DNA of 36,672 nt from Spirochaetota bacterium (GTDB lineage: Bacteria; Spirochaetota; Spirochaetia; Treponematales; UBA12059): positions 1 to 36,672 of the forward strand of contig JAHIWF010000362.1 in the NCBI GenBank assembly GCA_018815555.1, in the 5' to 3' direction. Both the position numbers and the translations under genes were made by a program. Every line of letters starts with the position of its first letter. The stretch's first letter is position 1. Below are positions 25,583-33,248 of this stretch, piece after piece. The notes beneath the pieces are model-generated. The model worked only from the letters and a program-made list of their open reading frames with translations, was not told where the DNA came from and ran no database searches.

Positions 25583-27562
25583 TCAGCCTTCATCAGCATT
25601 ACGTACGATATCAGTAAGCAGCTCTAGTAAGCGCGGTTCCAGATTTTCTTTTTTGCTGCCTGCATCCACCATGATGCGAAACACTGGTTCGGTACCGGAA
25701 GCCCGCATCCAAAAAAAAGCAAGCGCAGTTCCGGTACTGTCCTTGACAAGGAATTTTAGCCCGCCGCTGCCGCAATCGTCAGCCTGGTCAAGCTTTATCT
25801 CATTAACACCTCTGCTGACTATCGTTTCGTAGCTGCAGTTTCCGAACTCCGGCAACAACAGTTCCTGTATCCGGGGCCAGGCCTGGTCGAACAAGCGGCG
25901 GCTGTTATTTTTAATTTTTTGCATGTCGCGGCTTTGTACGCGCAACGCGGCCCGTGTTTCAAACACGCTGGTACTGCTGAACGCAGGCAGACTGCCAGCG
26001 ATGTCAGCCAGGCTGAACTCGCTGGAAAAGTTTTGGGCCTGTGCGGAACGTTCCATCCATAGCTGGTACGGGCAGGGCGCTTCGTCACTGCTCTGCAGGG
26101 CTATTAGTTTCAGCAGGGCTCCGATGGTGTTAAGCGGATCGCGGACGCTGGCCGGATAGGTTATTACCCCGCCATTTGAGCCTTCACCAAGGATCCGCAC
26201 CTGGTAGCCATCGCTACGTAGTGCTCTAGCCAGTGCAACCACATTAGCCTCGCCTGTCTCAGCACGGAACATGGCTGCGCCAAAACAGCGGGCAATCTGG
26301 TCAGCCCGCAGACTGGTGGCATCGTTGCCTACAACTGCCAGTTTGCTGCTCGTCCGCCCGTCGATTATTCGATCATATTCCATGCTGGCAAGTTCAGCCA
26401 ATACTGCAAGCGCGAAGGTTTCCTGGGCTTCAAGGGTACGTGCGCCGTCAATGCTTTCATCCCAGATAACGATGTTGCCGCGGTCGCCGTCACAGTCCGG
26501 CACGTAGCCGAAGACATAACGGCTGTCCGCCCGATGCGCCGCTTCCAGCGCCCAGCGGCACTGCTCCAGTGATTCGCCCTCCGGTACAATACGGTGGGCG
26601 AAGGAACGCGGCCGGTTGTTGATAGTCTGCACATCAACACCAAGGCCGCTGAAAAACTCCACGTCGATGGACAGACTGCGGGCGGAGCCATTCATGTCGA
26701 TGATCAAGCCGATGCCGCGTTCACGGATGGCCTGTTCAAGCCGGTCCAGGCTACGTTCTTCGGCCTGCATCATTGCTTCCGCTCCGCTTCCTTCTGTATG
26801 CCCGTCCGTAGGCACTGCTGCCAGTATCTGCCGGCAGAACAAAGTATAGGCCGAAACCGCCAGGCGCTTGTTGTACGAACATTCCGCATATACCCGCCCG
26901 CATAGTCTGGCATCAGGGCTGGCAGCCAAGGTACGCAGCAGCGCAATATCCTCAGCGGTACAGGCTCTTTCGCGCAATGCGGCCGCCAGTTCGTTAGCGT
27001 GTACCGGCGCAAGTACACCGCCATCTTTGAGCCCGAATTTAACCCCATTGTGTCCTACTGGATTATGACTGGCCGAGATATAACAGAATCCGTCGATAAC
27101 CGGCTGTATGCCAGAAGTCTTTTCACTGGATGGTTCCGCTCCCGGGTCTTTGCGGTTGGTCCAGCCCGTCCAGGCCATTATTTCCGGAGCGCTTGCTATG
27201 AATGTATAACGTACGTCAATACCTTCCGCCAGATAGATTCTGGTCATCACATCGGCAATTGCCGGGCCGCTAGGGCGGGTGTCGATGCCGAGTGCCAGGA
27301 CCGGCTGGGGATTGGAACTGTGTGCTTTAAGGAAGCGGGCAAAAACCAGAGCCATGCGGGCAACCGCATAAGCCGCAGACGGTGTGATGTCTTCTGATTG
27401 GTCTTCGTCGTCCCGGCCGAACACTCCCCGCCAACCGGAGGCTGAGAGAATGAGTTTGTCAAAAAAGGTGCGCGCTGCCTGGGGGGTGGGGCTGGACTGC
27501 AGGGGAATGCTGTATGGGTCGGCGATGGAAAAACCACTGGCCGGATGCTGTATAAGACTCAT
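25583..27562 (-). CDS. Alpha-D-phosphohexomutase (phosphoglucomutase/phosphomannomutase family)
   Basis: The enzyme moves phosphate between C1 and C6 of a hexose through a phosphoserine. The active-site loop 'YISASHNPVGHNGVKFG' carries the serine, 'VPDCDGDRGN' binds the metal, 'EGSNGGVI' is the sugar-binding loop, and 'MRASGTEPVFRI' is the phosphate-binding loop of domain 4. All four signatures are intact. At 659 residues it is longer than the 450-580 usual for bacterial members, with added segments near residues 140-160 and in the central domains. Glucose or mannose specificity cannot be decided. The ATG at 27562 is chosen for its AAAGGA about eight bases upstream. Promoter, ribosome-binding site and start codon lie in a large inverted repeat, which suggests specific control. 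Confidence 0.9.
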   Translation of the reverse strand: MSLIQHPASGFSIADPYSIPLQSSPTPQAARTFFDKLILSASGWRGVFGRDDEDQSEDITPSAAYAVARMALVFARFLKAHSSNPQPVLALGIDTRPSGPAIADVMTRIYLAEGIDVRYTFIASAPEIMAWTGWTNRKDPGAEPSSEKTSGIQPVIDGFCYISASHNPVGHNGVKFGLKDGGVLAPVHANELAAALRERACTAEDIALLRTLAASPDARLCGRVYAECSYNKRLAVSAYTLFCRQILAAVPTDGHTEGSGAEAMMQAEERSLDRLEQAIRERGIGLIIDMNGSARSLSIDVEFFSGLGVDVQTINNRPRSFAHRIVPEGESLEQCRWALEAAHRADSRYVFGYVPDCDGDRGNIVIWDESIDGARTLEAQETFALAVLAELASMEYDRIIDGRTSSKLAVVGNDATSLRADQIARCFGAAMFRAETGEANVVALARALRSDGYQVRILGEGSNGGVITYPASVRDPLNTIGALLKLIALQSSDEAPCPYQLWMERSAQAQNFSSEFSLADIAGSLPAFSSTSVFETRAALRVQSRDMQKIKNNSRRLFDQAWPRIQELLLPEFGNCSYETIVSRGVNEIKLDQADDCGSGGLKFLVKDSTGTALAFFWMRASGTEPVFRIMVDAGSKKENLEPRLLELLTDIVRNADEG

Positions 27563-27600
27563 GACTATAATCCTTTCTTGTAACAAGTGGATTATAGTCA
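27562..27600. repeat. 12-bp perfect inverted repeat over the phosphohexomutase promoter and start
   Basis: TGACTATAATCC (27562-27573) and GGATTATAGTCA (27589-27600) are perfect inverted copies separated by 15 bases. Between them is a smaller inverted repeat, CTTGT/ACAAG. Each arm contains TATAAT on its own strand, so one arm is the -10 of the phosphohexomutase promoter and the other a mirror-image -10. The left arm abuts the start codon and, on the mRNA, includes the GGA of the ribosome-binding site. It could be an operator or the core of a bidirectional promoter. Confidence 0.8.
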
Positions 27601-27619
27601 CGAAGGGTCAGGAGGACAA
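27591..27619 (-). promoter_or_regulatory. Candidate sigma-70 promoter for the phosphohexomutase gene
   Basis: On the minus strand: TTGTCC (four of six), a 17-base spacer, then a perfect TATAAT. Transcription would start near 27584, leaving a leader of about 22 bases that contains AAAGGA. The -10 lies in the right arm of the inverted repeat, so a protein bound to the palindrome would control it. Confidence 0.6.
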
Positions 27620-27647
27620 TACGCTGGTATCTGCTATTAGCCGCTTG

Positions 27648-27866
27648 TCAGCTGCCTAATTCGATCTGCGGCAGCTGCAGCTCAGATTCTGCAGCCATGC
27701 GGTTTTCATTCTGGATGGCTTCGTATACTTCACTGCGAAAGACTTTAACCGAGCGAGGTGCTTCGATGCCTACTTTTACCATATCCCCGCGGATTTCGAT
27801 AATGGATACAATAATATCTTCGTTGATGATGACTTTCTCGTTAATTTTTCTGGTCAGTATAAGCAT
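27648..27866 (-). CDS. csrA: Carbon storage regulator CsrA (translational regulator)
   Basis: CsrA is a small dimeric RNA-binding protein that binds GGA motifs near ribosome-binding sites; in bacteria with FliW it represses flagellin translation. '[20 protein letters not shown]' followed by '[23 protein letters not shown]' is the canonical sequence over the first 50 residues. It is 72 residues, with a C-terminal tail typical of the FliW-regulated lineage. The start codon overlaps the fliW stop (TAATG), and GAGG lies eight bases upstream inside fliW. Confidence 0.97.
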   Translation of the reverse strand: MLILTRKINEKVIINEDIIVSIIEIRGDMVKVGIEAPRSVKVFRSEVYEAIQNENRMAAESELQLPQIELGS

Positions 27867-28312
27867 TACTGTTTCCTCGATGCTGCCAATTCAGCCATCA
27901 CATCATGCTTGATCTGCCAGCGCGGATCCGCCTGTACCAGCTGTGTGCCCTGCCGGCTGGAGCGGCATATTACCAGCGGGCCCATCAGGTTGGCCGTTAT
28001 GGGTCCACCTCCCGGTGGTACCGTTACAATGGCCAGGATCAAGGCATCGTCAGGTTTCTTCATGCCGATAAGTGCGGCCAGGTCATCCGGTATGTCTACT
28101 TCATAATCCGGCCTGAAAAGAAATGGATCAAGCAGAATAAAATTCAATTCGGCGAGATCGGCCGACTGCAGGAAAAAGTATGGTTTTTGTGGCGCATCGA
28201 GCAGAGCGAAACGTGTAAATTTGTCAAAACCAATCAGACCACTGGTAAAGGTTATCAGCTGCCGCTCGTCAATATCAATTTCGCCCATTCCCTTAGTCAA
28301 AATGCTTGTCAT
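27866..28312 (-). CDS. fliW: Flagellar assembly factor FliW
   Basis: FliW binds both flagellin and CsrA: when flagellin has been exported, free FliW traps CsrA and relieves repression of flagellin translation. The 148 residues show the family pattern: '[19 protein letters not shown]' early, '[19 protein letters not shown]' next, 'ILAIVTVP' and '[11 protein letters not shown]' in the second half. It overlaps csrA (TAATG), which fits the need for balanced amounts. AGGA lies four bases before the ATG. It follows flgL after 61 bases. Confidence 0.96.
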   Translation of the reverse strand: MTSILTKGMGEIDIDERQLITFTSGLIGFDKFTRFALLDAPQKPYFFLQSADLAELNFILLDPFLFRPDYEVDIPDDLAALIGMKKPDDALILAIVTVPPGGGPITANLMGPLVICRSSRQGTQLVQADPRWQIKHDVMAELAASRKQ

Positions 28313-28373
28313 GTATCCTGCCTGTTATATAAAAGTTTTAAACCAATTGTTGTCTTAAGGTCAGCCGCCGGTT

Positions 28374-29615
28374 TTAGCGGAGAAAGTCCAGCAGGGTTTT
28401 GGGCAGAACCTGCCCGGCCATCTGCAGCGCGGCCTGGCGCGCATAATCCATCATCTTGTAATCGGTTATTGCCTGCGCCATATCCAGTGATGTTTCATTG
28501 GCAGCCAGGCTGGTAACATCAGGAATTTCCTTGTTCAGGCGCAAAGCGGCACTTTCCAGGCGGTTCATCATTGCACCGGCTTCTGCCAATCGCCGGTTCA
28601 TGTTATCCATGCCGGCATCAATAGCACCCAGAGCCTTGCCGCCGATTTCGATATGGTCACCACGGTATAAGGCGTCGCGTAGATTCATTACCACGTCAAA
28701 AAGCGAACCACCGGACACCGTTGCCGCAGCCGCGTAATCTGAGGGTACTCCGGAACCAGAGAGGATCCCTAGGTCTGCCAGCACCTGCCCGCCCTGACCG
28801 TCTTCAAGTCTTAGCCGGTGTGCCTGCGTGCCTTCGAGAACCAGCGCTTGCCGGACCGGATCCAGCGTTGCTTTTACCGCCGCACCGGAGTCATTGATGC
28901 GGGCAATGATGGCCTGCACGGTGTCTCCTGTACGCAATGCGATTTCCTGGCCGTCGATGAAAATACTGCTGGCTTGTGGAACCCGGTATTGGGTGGCATC
29001 CGCCCCGCCGGCAATTCGCTGTCGTTCAGCCCAGAATACCTCATCACCCGGCAGATTCATCGGCAGGTAACTGCCTTCGCTGATTTCCGCCTCAGGTGAA
29101 CCGAGGCCGCCTATGTACTCCACTGAAGAAGTAACAGATTGATCAGCTCCCTGTACGTGGCCGCTGACAGCACGGAAGGGTTCAGTTTTGGCTTTGTCGC
29201 CGGCAAAGATAAAATCACCATCCGGTCCGCGGGCATTGGCCAGGTTGACAAGCTCGGCCAGTAGCTGGTCCGTTTCCACAGCCATGGCGGCCGTATCCTG
29301 CGCCGAAAAGGTGCCTGTGGCTCCGGCTACGGCAAGCTCGCGGATGCGCTGCATGATGTCCTGGCTCTGGCGCATGTATCCTTCAGCAATCTTAGAACGA
29401 TCCAGAGTGTACTGAATGTTTTTTTCGTAACGGCCCAGTCGGTTCGCAAATGATTCATACCGTACTGCATGAGCCGCCGCCATAGGATCATCACGCAGGT
29501 TCTCGATGCGCGACTGGCGATTCATCTTGTTCTGCATGCTTGTTAGTGAATCCTCACGCCGGCGCAGCCAGAACTGCGTGTCGGTATTCATCATATCTGT
29601 GCTTACGCGTATCAT
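28374..29615 (-). CDS. flgL: Flagellar hook-filament junction protein FlgL (HAP3)
   Basis: FlgL joins the hook cap zone to the flagellin filament. The N-terminus 'MIRVSTDMMNTDTQFWLRRR' followed by the long helix 'MNRQSRIENLRDDPMAAAHA' is the flagellin-like D0/D1 region, and the C-terminus 'NETSLDMAQAITDYKMMDYA' returns as the partner helix, ending 'LDFLR'. The 413-residue length matches spirochaete FlgL. It overlaps flgK by four bases (ATGA), so translation is coupled. In spirochaetes the filament lies in the periplasm. Confidence 0.96.
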   Translation of the reverse strand: MIRVSTDMMNTDTQFWLRRREDSLTSMQNKMNRQSRIENLRDDPMAAAHAVRYESFANRLGRYEKNIQYTLDRSKIAEGYMRQSQDIMQRIRELAVAGATGTFSAQDTAAMAVETDQLLAELVNLANARGPDGDFIFAGDKAKTEPFRAVSGHVQGADQSVTSSVEYIGGLGSPEAEISEGSYLPMNLPGDEVFWAERQRIAGGADATQYRVPQASSIFIDGQEIALRTGDTVQAIIARINDSGAAVKATLDPVRQALVLEGTQAHRLRLEDGQGGQVLADLGILSGSGVPSDYAAAATVSGGSLFDVVMNLRDALYRGDHIEIGGKALGAIDAGMDNMNRRLAEAGAMMNRLESAALRLNKEIPDVTSLAANETSLDMAQAITDYKMMDYARQAALQMAGQVLPKTLLDFLR

Positions 29616-31489
29616 ACACCCATCCTGTTAATTATCGTATCCAGCATCTCATCAAAGTTCTGGATAAATTTGGCAGCAGCGGCATAACCGTGCTGGAATT
29701 TAATCATGTTGGCCAGTTCTTCATCCATATTAACACCGGAGATTGACGCCCGGGTATCTGCCAGATTTTTCCCGATCCTGGCATTGGTCTCCAGCATCAA
29801 GCCCGACTGCTCGCCCTTCAGCCCGATAGTGGCCACACTGTTTGCGAAAAAATCGTCGAAGGTTCCTTCGGAACCGACCATTACATTGCCGGTGCGCAAT
29901 CGGGCTATTGCCAGCGCCAGGCTGCCGTCGCCGGCTTCGGCTGGGCGGCCATTCCGTCCAAATCCGGCGGCTACACTGGTAAGGTCATTACGTACAGCCG
30001 ATGATACTTCTATCCAGCCGGAGGGGTGAGCTAGCGGCGCGACCGCAAATTCGGTACCACCACCGCGCAGGCTGAGCACAGCGTTTTCCTGTTCCCAATT
30101 ATACGCCGCATCCGGTCCGCTGTCCGCCAGTACACCAGCATAGCCGGTCAGGAATGCGCCTGAATCTTCCACATGTCGGATTACAAAATTCGGATTTGCC
30201 TGATCCGCAGAGCTAGTGGCGCGCAGCTGCAGTTTTCCTTCTGTTGTAAGGCGGGCTGTTACTTCTGCACCAGAATGGTTTATGCGTCGCACCAGATCGC
30301 CGACTGTATCAGTGGGCCGGTAGTCTATCTGCAGGTTGCCCTGCGGACCGGAAAGAGTAATGGTACCGGCCAAGCCAATTTGCTCTTGGGCATCCAGATC
30401 GTTGCTGCCGGTGATACGGTGAATGTAACTGCTGTCATATTCACCGTCGCCGTCGCGGTCATAGTTGCCGGCAATATTGTTAACTCCGGGTTGTTCAGTA
30501 AAGAAATCTATGCCACTTCTGCCGTTTAGTCCGGAGCCGGCACGGTGGGTTTCATTTACCAGATCGGTAAATGTTAGCGTCATCGTATCGATCGAAGCCA
30601 GCTCCTGGCGGAGATCACCGTCACGCAGTTCAAAGAGCGCACCCAGGGACCCCCCGGCCATTAAAGCTTCGTCGCCGGTATCCTTCCACACCAGTTGGGA
30701 AAACCCTTCGTTGGCTGTGCTGCTTTCCAGGCCGAATTGGCGGGCAATTTTGCCTTGCACCAGAACCTGGCCGTCTATGTGCACCATAAACTCGTCCGGA
30801 TCGCGTTTGTCTACAGTAACCGGTACCAGCGCGCCTAGTTTTTCTACCAAAAGATCACGGCGGTCCATCAGGTCGTTTGGATTATCGCCCATTGCCTGTG
30901 ATTTAATTATCTCGGCATTCAGATTGGCAATCTGTGCGCTGAAAGTATTTACCTGATCGGTTACAATACCAATGTCTTGTTCTATCATCTCGCGAGTGGA
31001 GCTGAGTCGCTGGTAGCGGCTGTGTATTGCTGTTATTAGTGATTCACCGCGCTTTACTACCGATTCGCGGGGAGCCAGCTCCGAAGGATGCAGCGAGAGT
31101 TCCTGCCAGGCATCCCAGAATTTGTCCATCTGTGTGCGGATGGATACCTCTGTCGGCTCGTTATGTATCTGCTCGAGCATCTGAATATATTTATCACGGG
31201 TATCCCAATAGCCGTTATTTCCCTGCTGGGCAACGATTCGTTCTTCCAGTAGTTCATCCTTTACCCGGCTGATACGACTTACCAGCGGACCCTGGCCGAT
31301 CTGGCCCGGTACGTGTTCGCGATTCAGTTGCGGTGCGTACAGCGGTTCCATGGTGGCAATGTCAATACGCTGGCGTGAATAGCCTTCGGTGGACATGTTG
31401 GAAAGATTATGGCCGATAACCAGCAGTCCCTGATTGTGGGACATGAGGCTGCGTTTGCCTATTTCAATTCCGGTAAATGTAGAAAACAT
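29612..31489 (-). CDS. flgK: Flagellar hook-associated protein FlgK (HAP1)
   Basis: FlgK is the hook-proximal junction protein. The N-terminus 'TFTGIEIGKRSLMSHNQGL' then 'IGHNLSNMSTEGYSRQRI' is the conserved flagellar rod/hook motif, and the C-terminus 'NMDEELANMIKFQHGYAAAAK' with 'NFDEMLDTIINR' is typical. The 625 residues fit the family. The ATG at 31489 is used because GGAGG lies about six bases upstream; the four extra codons in the ORF track precede that signal. It follows flgN, whose product is its export chaperone, by 57 bases. Confidence 0.96.
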   Translation of the reverse strand: MFSTFTGIEIGKRSLMSHNQGLLVIGHNLSNMSTEGYSRQRIDIATMEPLYAPQLNREHVPGQIGQGPLVSRISRVKDELLEERIVAQQGNNGYWDTRDKYIQMLEQIHNEPTEVSIRTQMDKFWDAWQELSLHPSELAPRESVVKRGESLITAIHSRYQRLSSTREMIEQDIGIVTDQVNTFSAQIANLNAEIIKSQAMGDNPNDLMDRRDLLVEKLGALVPVTVDKRDPDEFMVHIDGQVLVQGKIARQFGLESSTANEGFSQLVWKDTGDEALMAGGSLGALFELRDGDLRQELASIDTMTLTFTDLVNETHRAGSGLNGRSGIDFFTEQPGVNNIAGNYDRDGDGEYDSSYIHRITGSNDLDAQEQIGLAGTITLSGPQGNLQIDYRPTDTVGDLVRRINHSGAEVTARLTTEGKLQLRATSSADQANPNFVIRHVEDSGAFLTGYAGVLADSGPDAAYNWEQENAVLSLRGGGTEFAVAPLAHPSGWIEVSSAVRNDLTSVAAGFGRNGRPAEAGDGSLALAIARLRTGNVMVGSEGTFDDFFANSVATIGLKGEQSGLMLETNARIGKNLADTRASISGVNMDEELANMIKFQHGYAAAAKFIQNFDEMLDTIINRMGV

Positions 31490-31546
31490 CACTTCCTCCA
31501 TGGGCTGCCCGGCAAAACCGGCTGGCCACTGTACTGTAGCGACTGG

Positions 31547-32044
31547 TCAGAATGCTGTATCCAGTACTATCGGGGCGTTACCCGCTGCGCGCAGTGCTCC
31601 ACTCTTGCCATATATTGACCCCTTGCGCTCGGGAAACAGTTCGTGAAGTATGCTGGACAGATTCCCCGCCATGCTGCCGGCAAAGGAGCGCAGGGCGTCG
31701 TTCTCCAGTTTAGCCCGCATAGTGGCCACCCGCAGGTTGCGGCAGGCTCCGGAAATCATGCCGCGATATTCCAGCGGCACCAGTGCGCACAGCTGTCTAG
31801 CGTCGATATCGTCCGGCAGGTTCAGGTCTCGGGCCAGCTGCCGCCAGACCTTCAGTCGGGCCTCCTCTTCGTCAGCCACCATGGCTGCCGCCAGCTGAGC
31901 CTGCTGCATGGCCTTCTCTAGTTCGGGCCAGGCCCGGCTGCGGATGGCGGAACTGACCTGACGTTGCTGTTCCACGAAAAAATCCAGCGCGGCTACTTCG
32001 CTGGTAACCTGTGAAAAAAAACTGTGCATGATGGTCGAGTTCAT
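31547..32044 (-). CDS. flgN: FlgN-type flagellar export chaperone
   Basis: FlgN-like proteins are small helical cytosolic chaperones that keep FlgK and FlgL unfolded for export. This 165-residue protein is almost all helix, with coiled-coil-like heptads around 'QQAQLAAAMVADEEEARLKV' and a C-terminus ('IYGKSGALRA') that resembles the substrate-binding tail of the family. Its place directly before flgK and flgL is the strongest evidence, since the sequence itself is poorly conserved. GGGGGTG precedes the ATG by about four bases. It is first in the sigma-28 operon. Confidence 0.82.
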   Translation of the reverse strand: MNSTIMHSFFSQVTSEVAALDFFVEQQRQVSSAIRSRAWPELEKAMQQAQLAAAMVADEEEARLKVWRQLARDLNLPDDIDARQLCALVPLEYRGMISGACRNLRVATMRAKLENDALRSFAGSMAGNLSSILHELFPERKGSIYGKSGALRAAGNAPIVLDTAF

Positions 32045-32059
32045 AACACCCCCGTTTCA

Positions 32060-32086
32060 ATATCGGCAGGCTGCAGAACATGTTTA
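32060..32086 (-). promoter_or_regulatory. Sigma-28 (FliA) promoter of the flgN-flgK-flgL-fliW-csrA operon
   Basis: On the minus strand the sequence reads TAAA, exactly 15 bases, then GCCGATAT. The flagellar sigma-28 consensus is TAAA-N15-GCCGATAA, so only the last base of the -10 differs. Transcription would begin near 32053, about nine bases before the flgN start and just at its ribosome-binding site. Confidence 0.82.
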
Positions 32087-32162
32087 GCGGATTGTGATTA
32101 TAACTGGTGCCGTATATGGATGGCTCTTTACCAGCAAGCGCGCGGCCGATACAATACAGGGT

Positions 32163-33029
32163 ATGGTACATTTTCTGGTAGACATCATCTGGTTCTGGCG
32201 GGGCGTACGGGTTTTTGCTTTGGTAGGCGAGAGCGGCACCGGCAAAAGCTTCAGGGCCAAGCTGGTTTCGCAAAAATTCAATATCGATCTCATTATCGAC
32301 GATGGCGTACTAATCAAGAATGAGGCTATCGTAGCCGGTCGTTCGGCCAAGCGTGAAAAAAACTATATGGCGGCAGTTAAAACCGCCCTGTTTCATGATA
32401 AAACGCATAGAGACGAAGTTGCCCGCTACCTACAGCGCCACCGCTGGAAAAAAATCTTGCTCATAGGTACCTCCGATCGCATGGTTCTGAAAATTGCCGA
32501 ACGTCTGCAAATTCCGCATCCATCCAAAATCATAAAAATTGAAGATATCGCCAGCCGCGACGATATCGAAAGGGCCATCCAGTCGCGCAAAGTAGAAGGC
32601 AAACATGTTATTCCCGTACCGGCCATCGAAGTAAAGCGCAGCTATCCACGTATATTTTATGACAGCATCCGGGTCTTTCTGCAGAAAAATACCGGAACCA
32701 ACATAATTAATCCGCCCAAGCTGTATGAGAAATCAGTAGTGCGGCCGGAATTTTCCAAGCGCGGCCGTATAGCCATTGCCGAATCGGCTTTGTCCCAGAT
32801 GGTTATCCATTGCGTGGCCGAGTTTAACAATGCCATTCGTATTCAGAAGATTACCGTCAAATCGGATTCGCAGGGATATCGCCTTACCGTAGTCATTGCC
32901 GTACCCTTCGGAACCCAGCTCTCCGGCAATATTCATAAACTGCAGCAATACATAATTGACAGCATAGAACGCTATACTGGCATCCTCATCGAAGAGGTAA
33001 ACCTGATCATCGATACTGTTTCCAATTAG
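32163..33029 (+). CDS. P-loop NTPase fused to an Asp23/Gls24-like domain
   Basis: The N-terminal half is a P-loop NTPase: 'VFALVGESGTGKS' is Walker A, and 'KKILLIGTSDRMVLKIAERL' supplies the next strand and helix. The C-terminal 110 residues ('RIAIAESALSQMVIHCVAE', 'YRLTVVIAVPFGTQLSGNI', 'YTGILIEEVNLIIDTV') resemble the Asp23/Gls24 (alkaline shock) domain. The function is unknown; a nucleoside-kinase or stress-related role is possible. The ORF track opens with GTG at 32094, but the ATG at 32163 puts the start just before the first strand, though its AGGG is very close. The gene is divergent from the flagellar operon, and an upstream GTG start would overlap the region next to the sigma-28 promoter. 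Confidence 0.75.
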   Translation: MVHFLVDIIWFWRGVRVFALVGESGTGKSFRAKLVSQKFNIDLIIDDGVLIKNEAIVAGRSAKREKNYMAAVKTALFHDKTHRDEVARYLQRHRWKKILLIGTSDRMVLKIAERLQIPHPSKIIKIEDIASRDDIERAIQSRKVEGKHVIPVPAIEVKRSYPRIFYDSIRVFLQKNTGTNIINPPKLYEKSVVRPEFSKRGRIAIAESALSQMVIHCVAEFNNAIRIQKITVKSDSQGYRLTVVIAVPFGTQLSGNIHKLQQYIIDSIERYTGILIEEVNLIIDTVSN

Positions 33030-33121
33030 CCGCTTGCCGCCCGGTCACTGGAAAGCGGCATAAAATTGCTAAGCCATGCGCCGGAATTTGACAATTTTCC
33101 GATTAAGCCTCATTCTATATG

Positions 33122-33147
33122 TAGAAAAACGGCAAATATGCCGATAT
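33122..33147 (+). promoter_or_regulatory. Candidate sigma-28-like promoter for the exported TPR protein
   Basis: GCCGATAT at 33140-33147 is identical to the -10 of the flgN operon. Upstream is TAGAAAAA with a 10-base spacer, a weaker -35. A sigma-70-like alternative is a perfect TTGACA at 33088-33093, but the hexamer 17 bases on (CATTCT) matches only half of consensus. The leader to the gene would be about 95 bases and includes a seven-base inverted repeat (TGTTTCA/TGAAACA, 33174-33194). Confidence 0.35.
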
Positions 33148-33248
33148 ACATAGGAAGAACCCAGTTCTTTGCATGTTTCAAGCTTGCTGAAACACCGAGT
33201 ATAGCCATTTTAGGGCAGTGTTTCATTGGATTATCTGGAGGTAGTAGC

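Noticed and set aside
27905-28516. 203-residue plus-strand ORF across fliW and the end of flgL
   Set aside because: It is antisense to two well-recognised flagellar genes.
33029-33059. Seven-bp inverted repeat (GCCGCTT/AAGCGGC) at the stop of the P-loop gene as a terminator
   Set aside because: The loop is 17 bases and no T-run follows, so it is too weak to call.
33066-33248. 61 extra N-terminal codons of the TPR protein in the ORF track
   Set aside because: The ATG at 33249 has GGAGG at the right distance and begins a signal peptide; the upstream part looks non-coding and holds promoter-like motifs.
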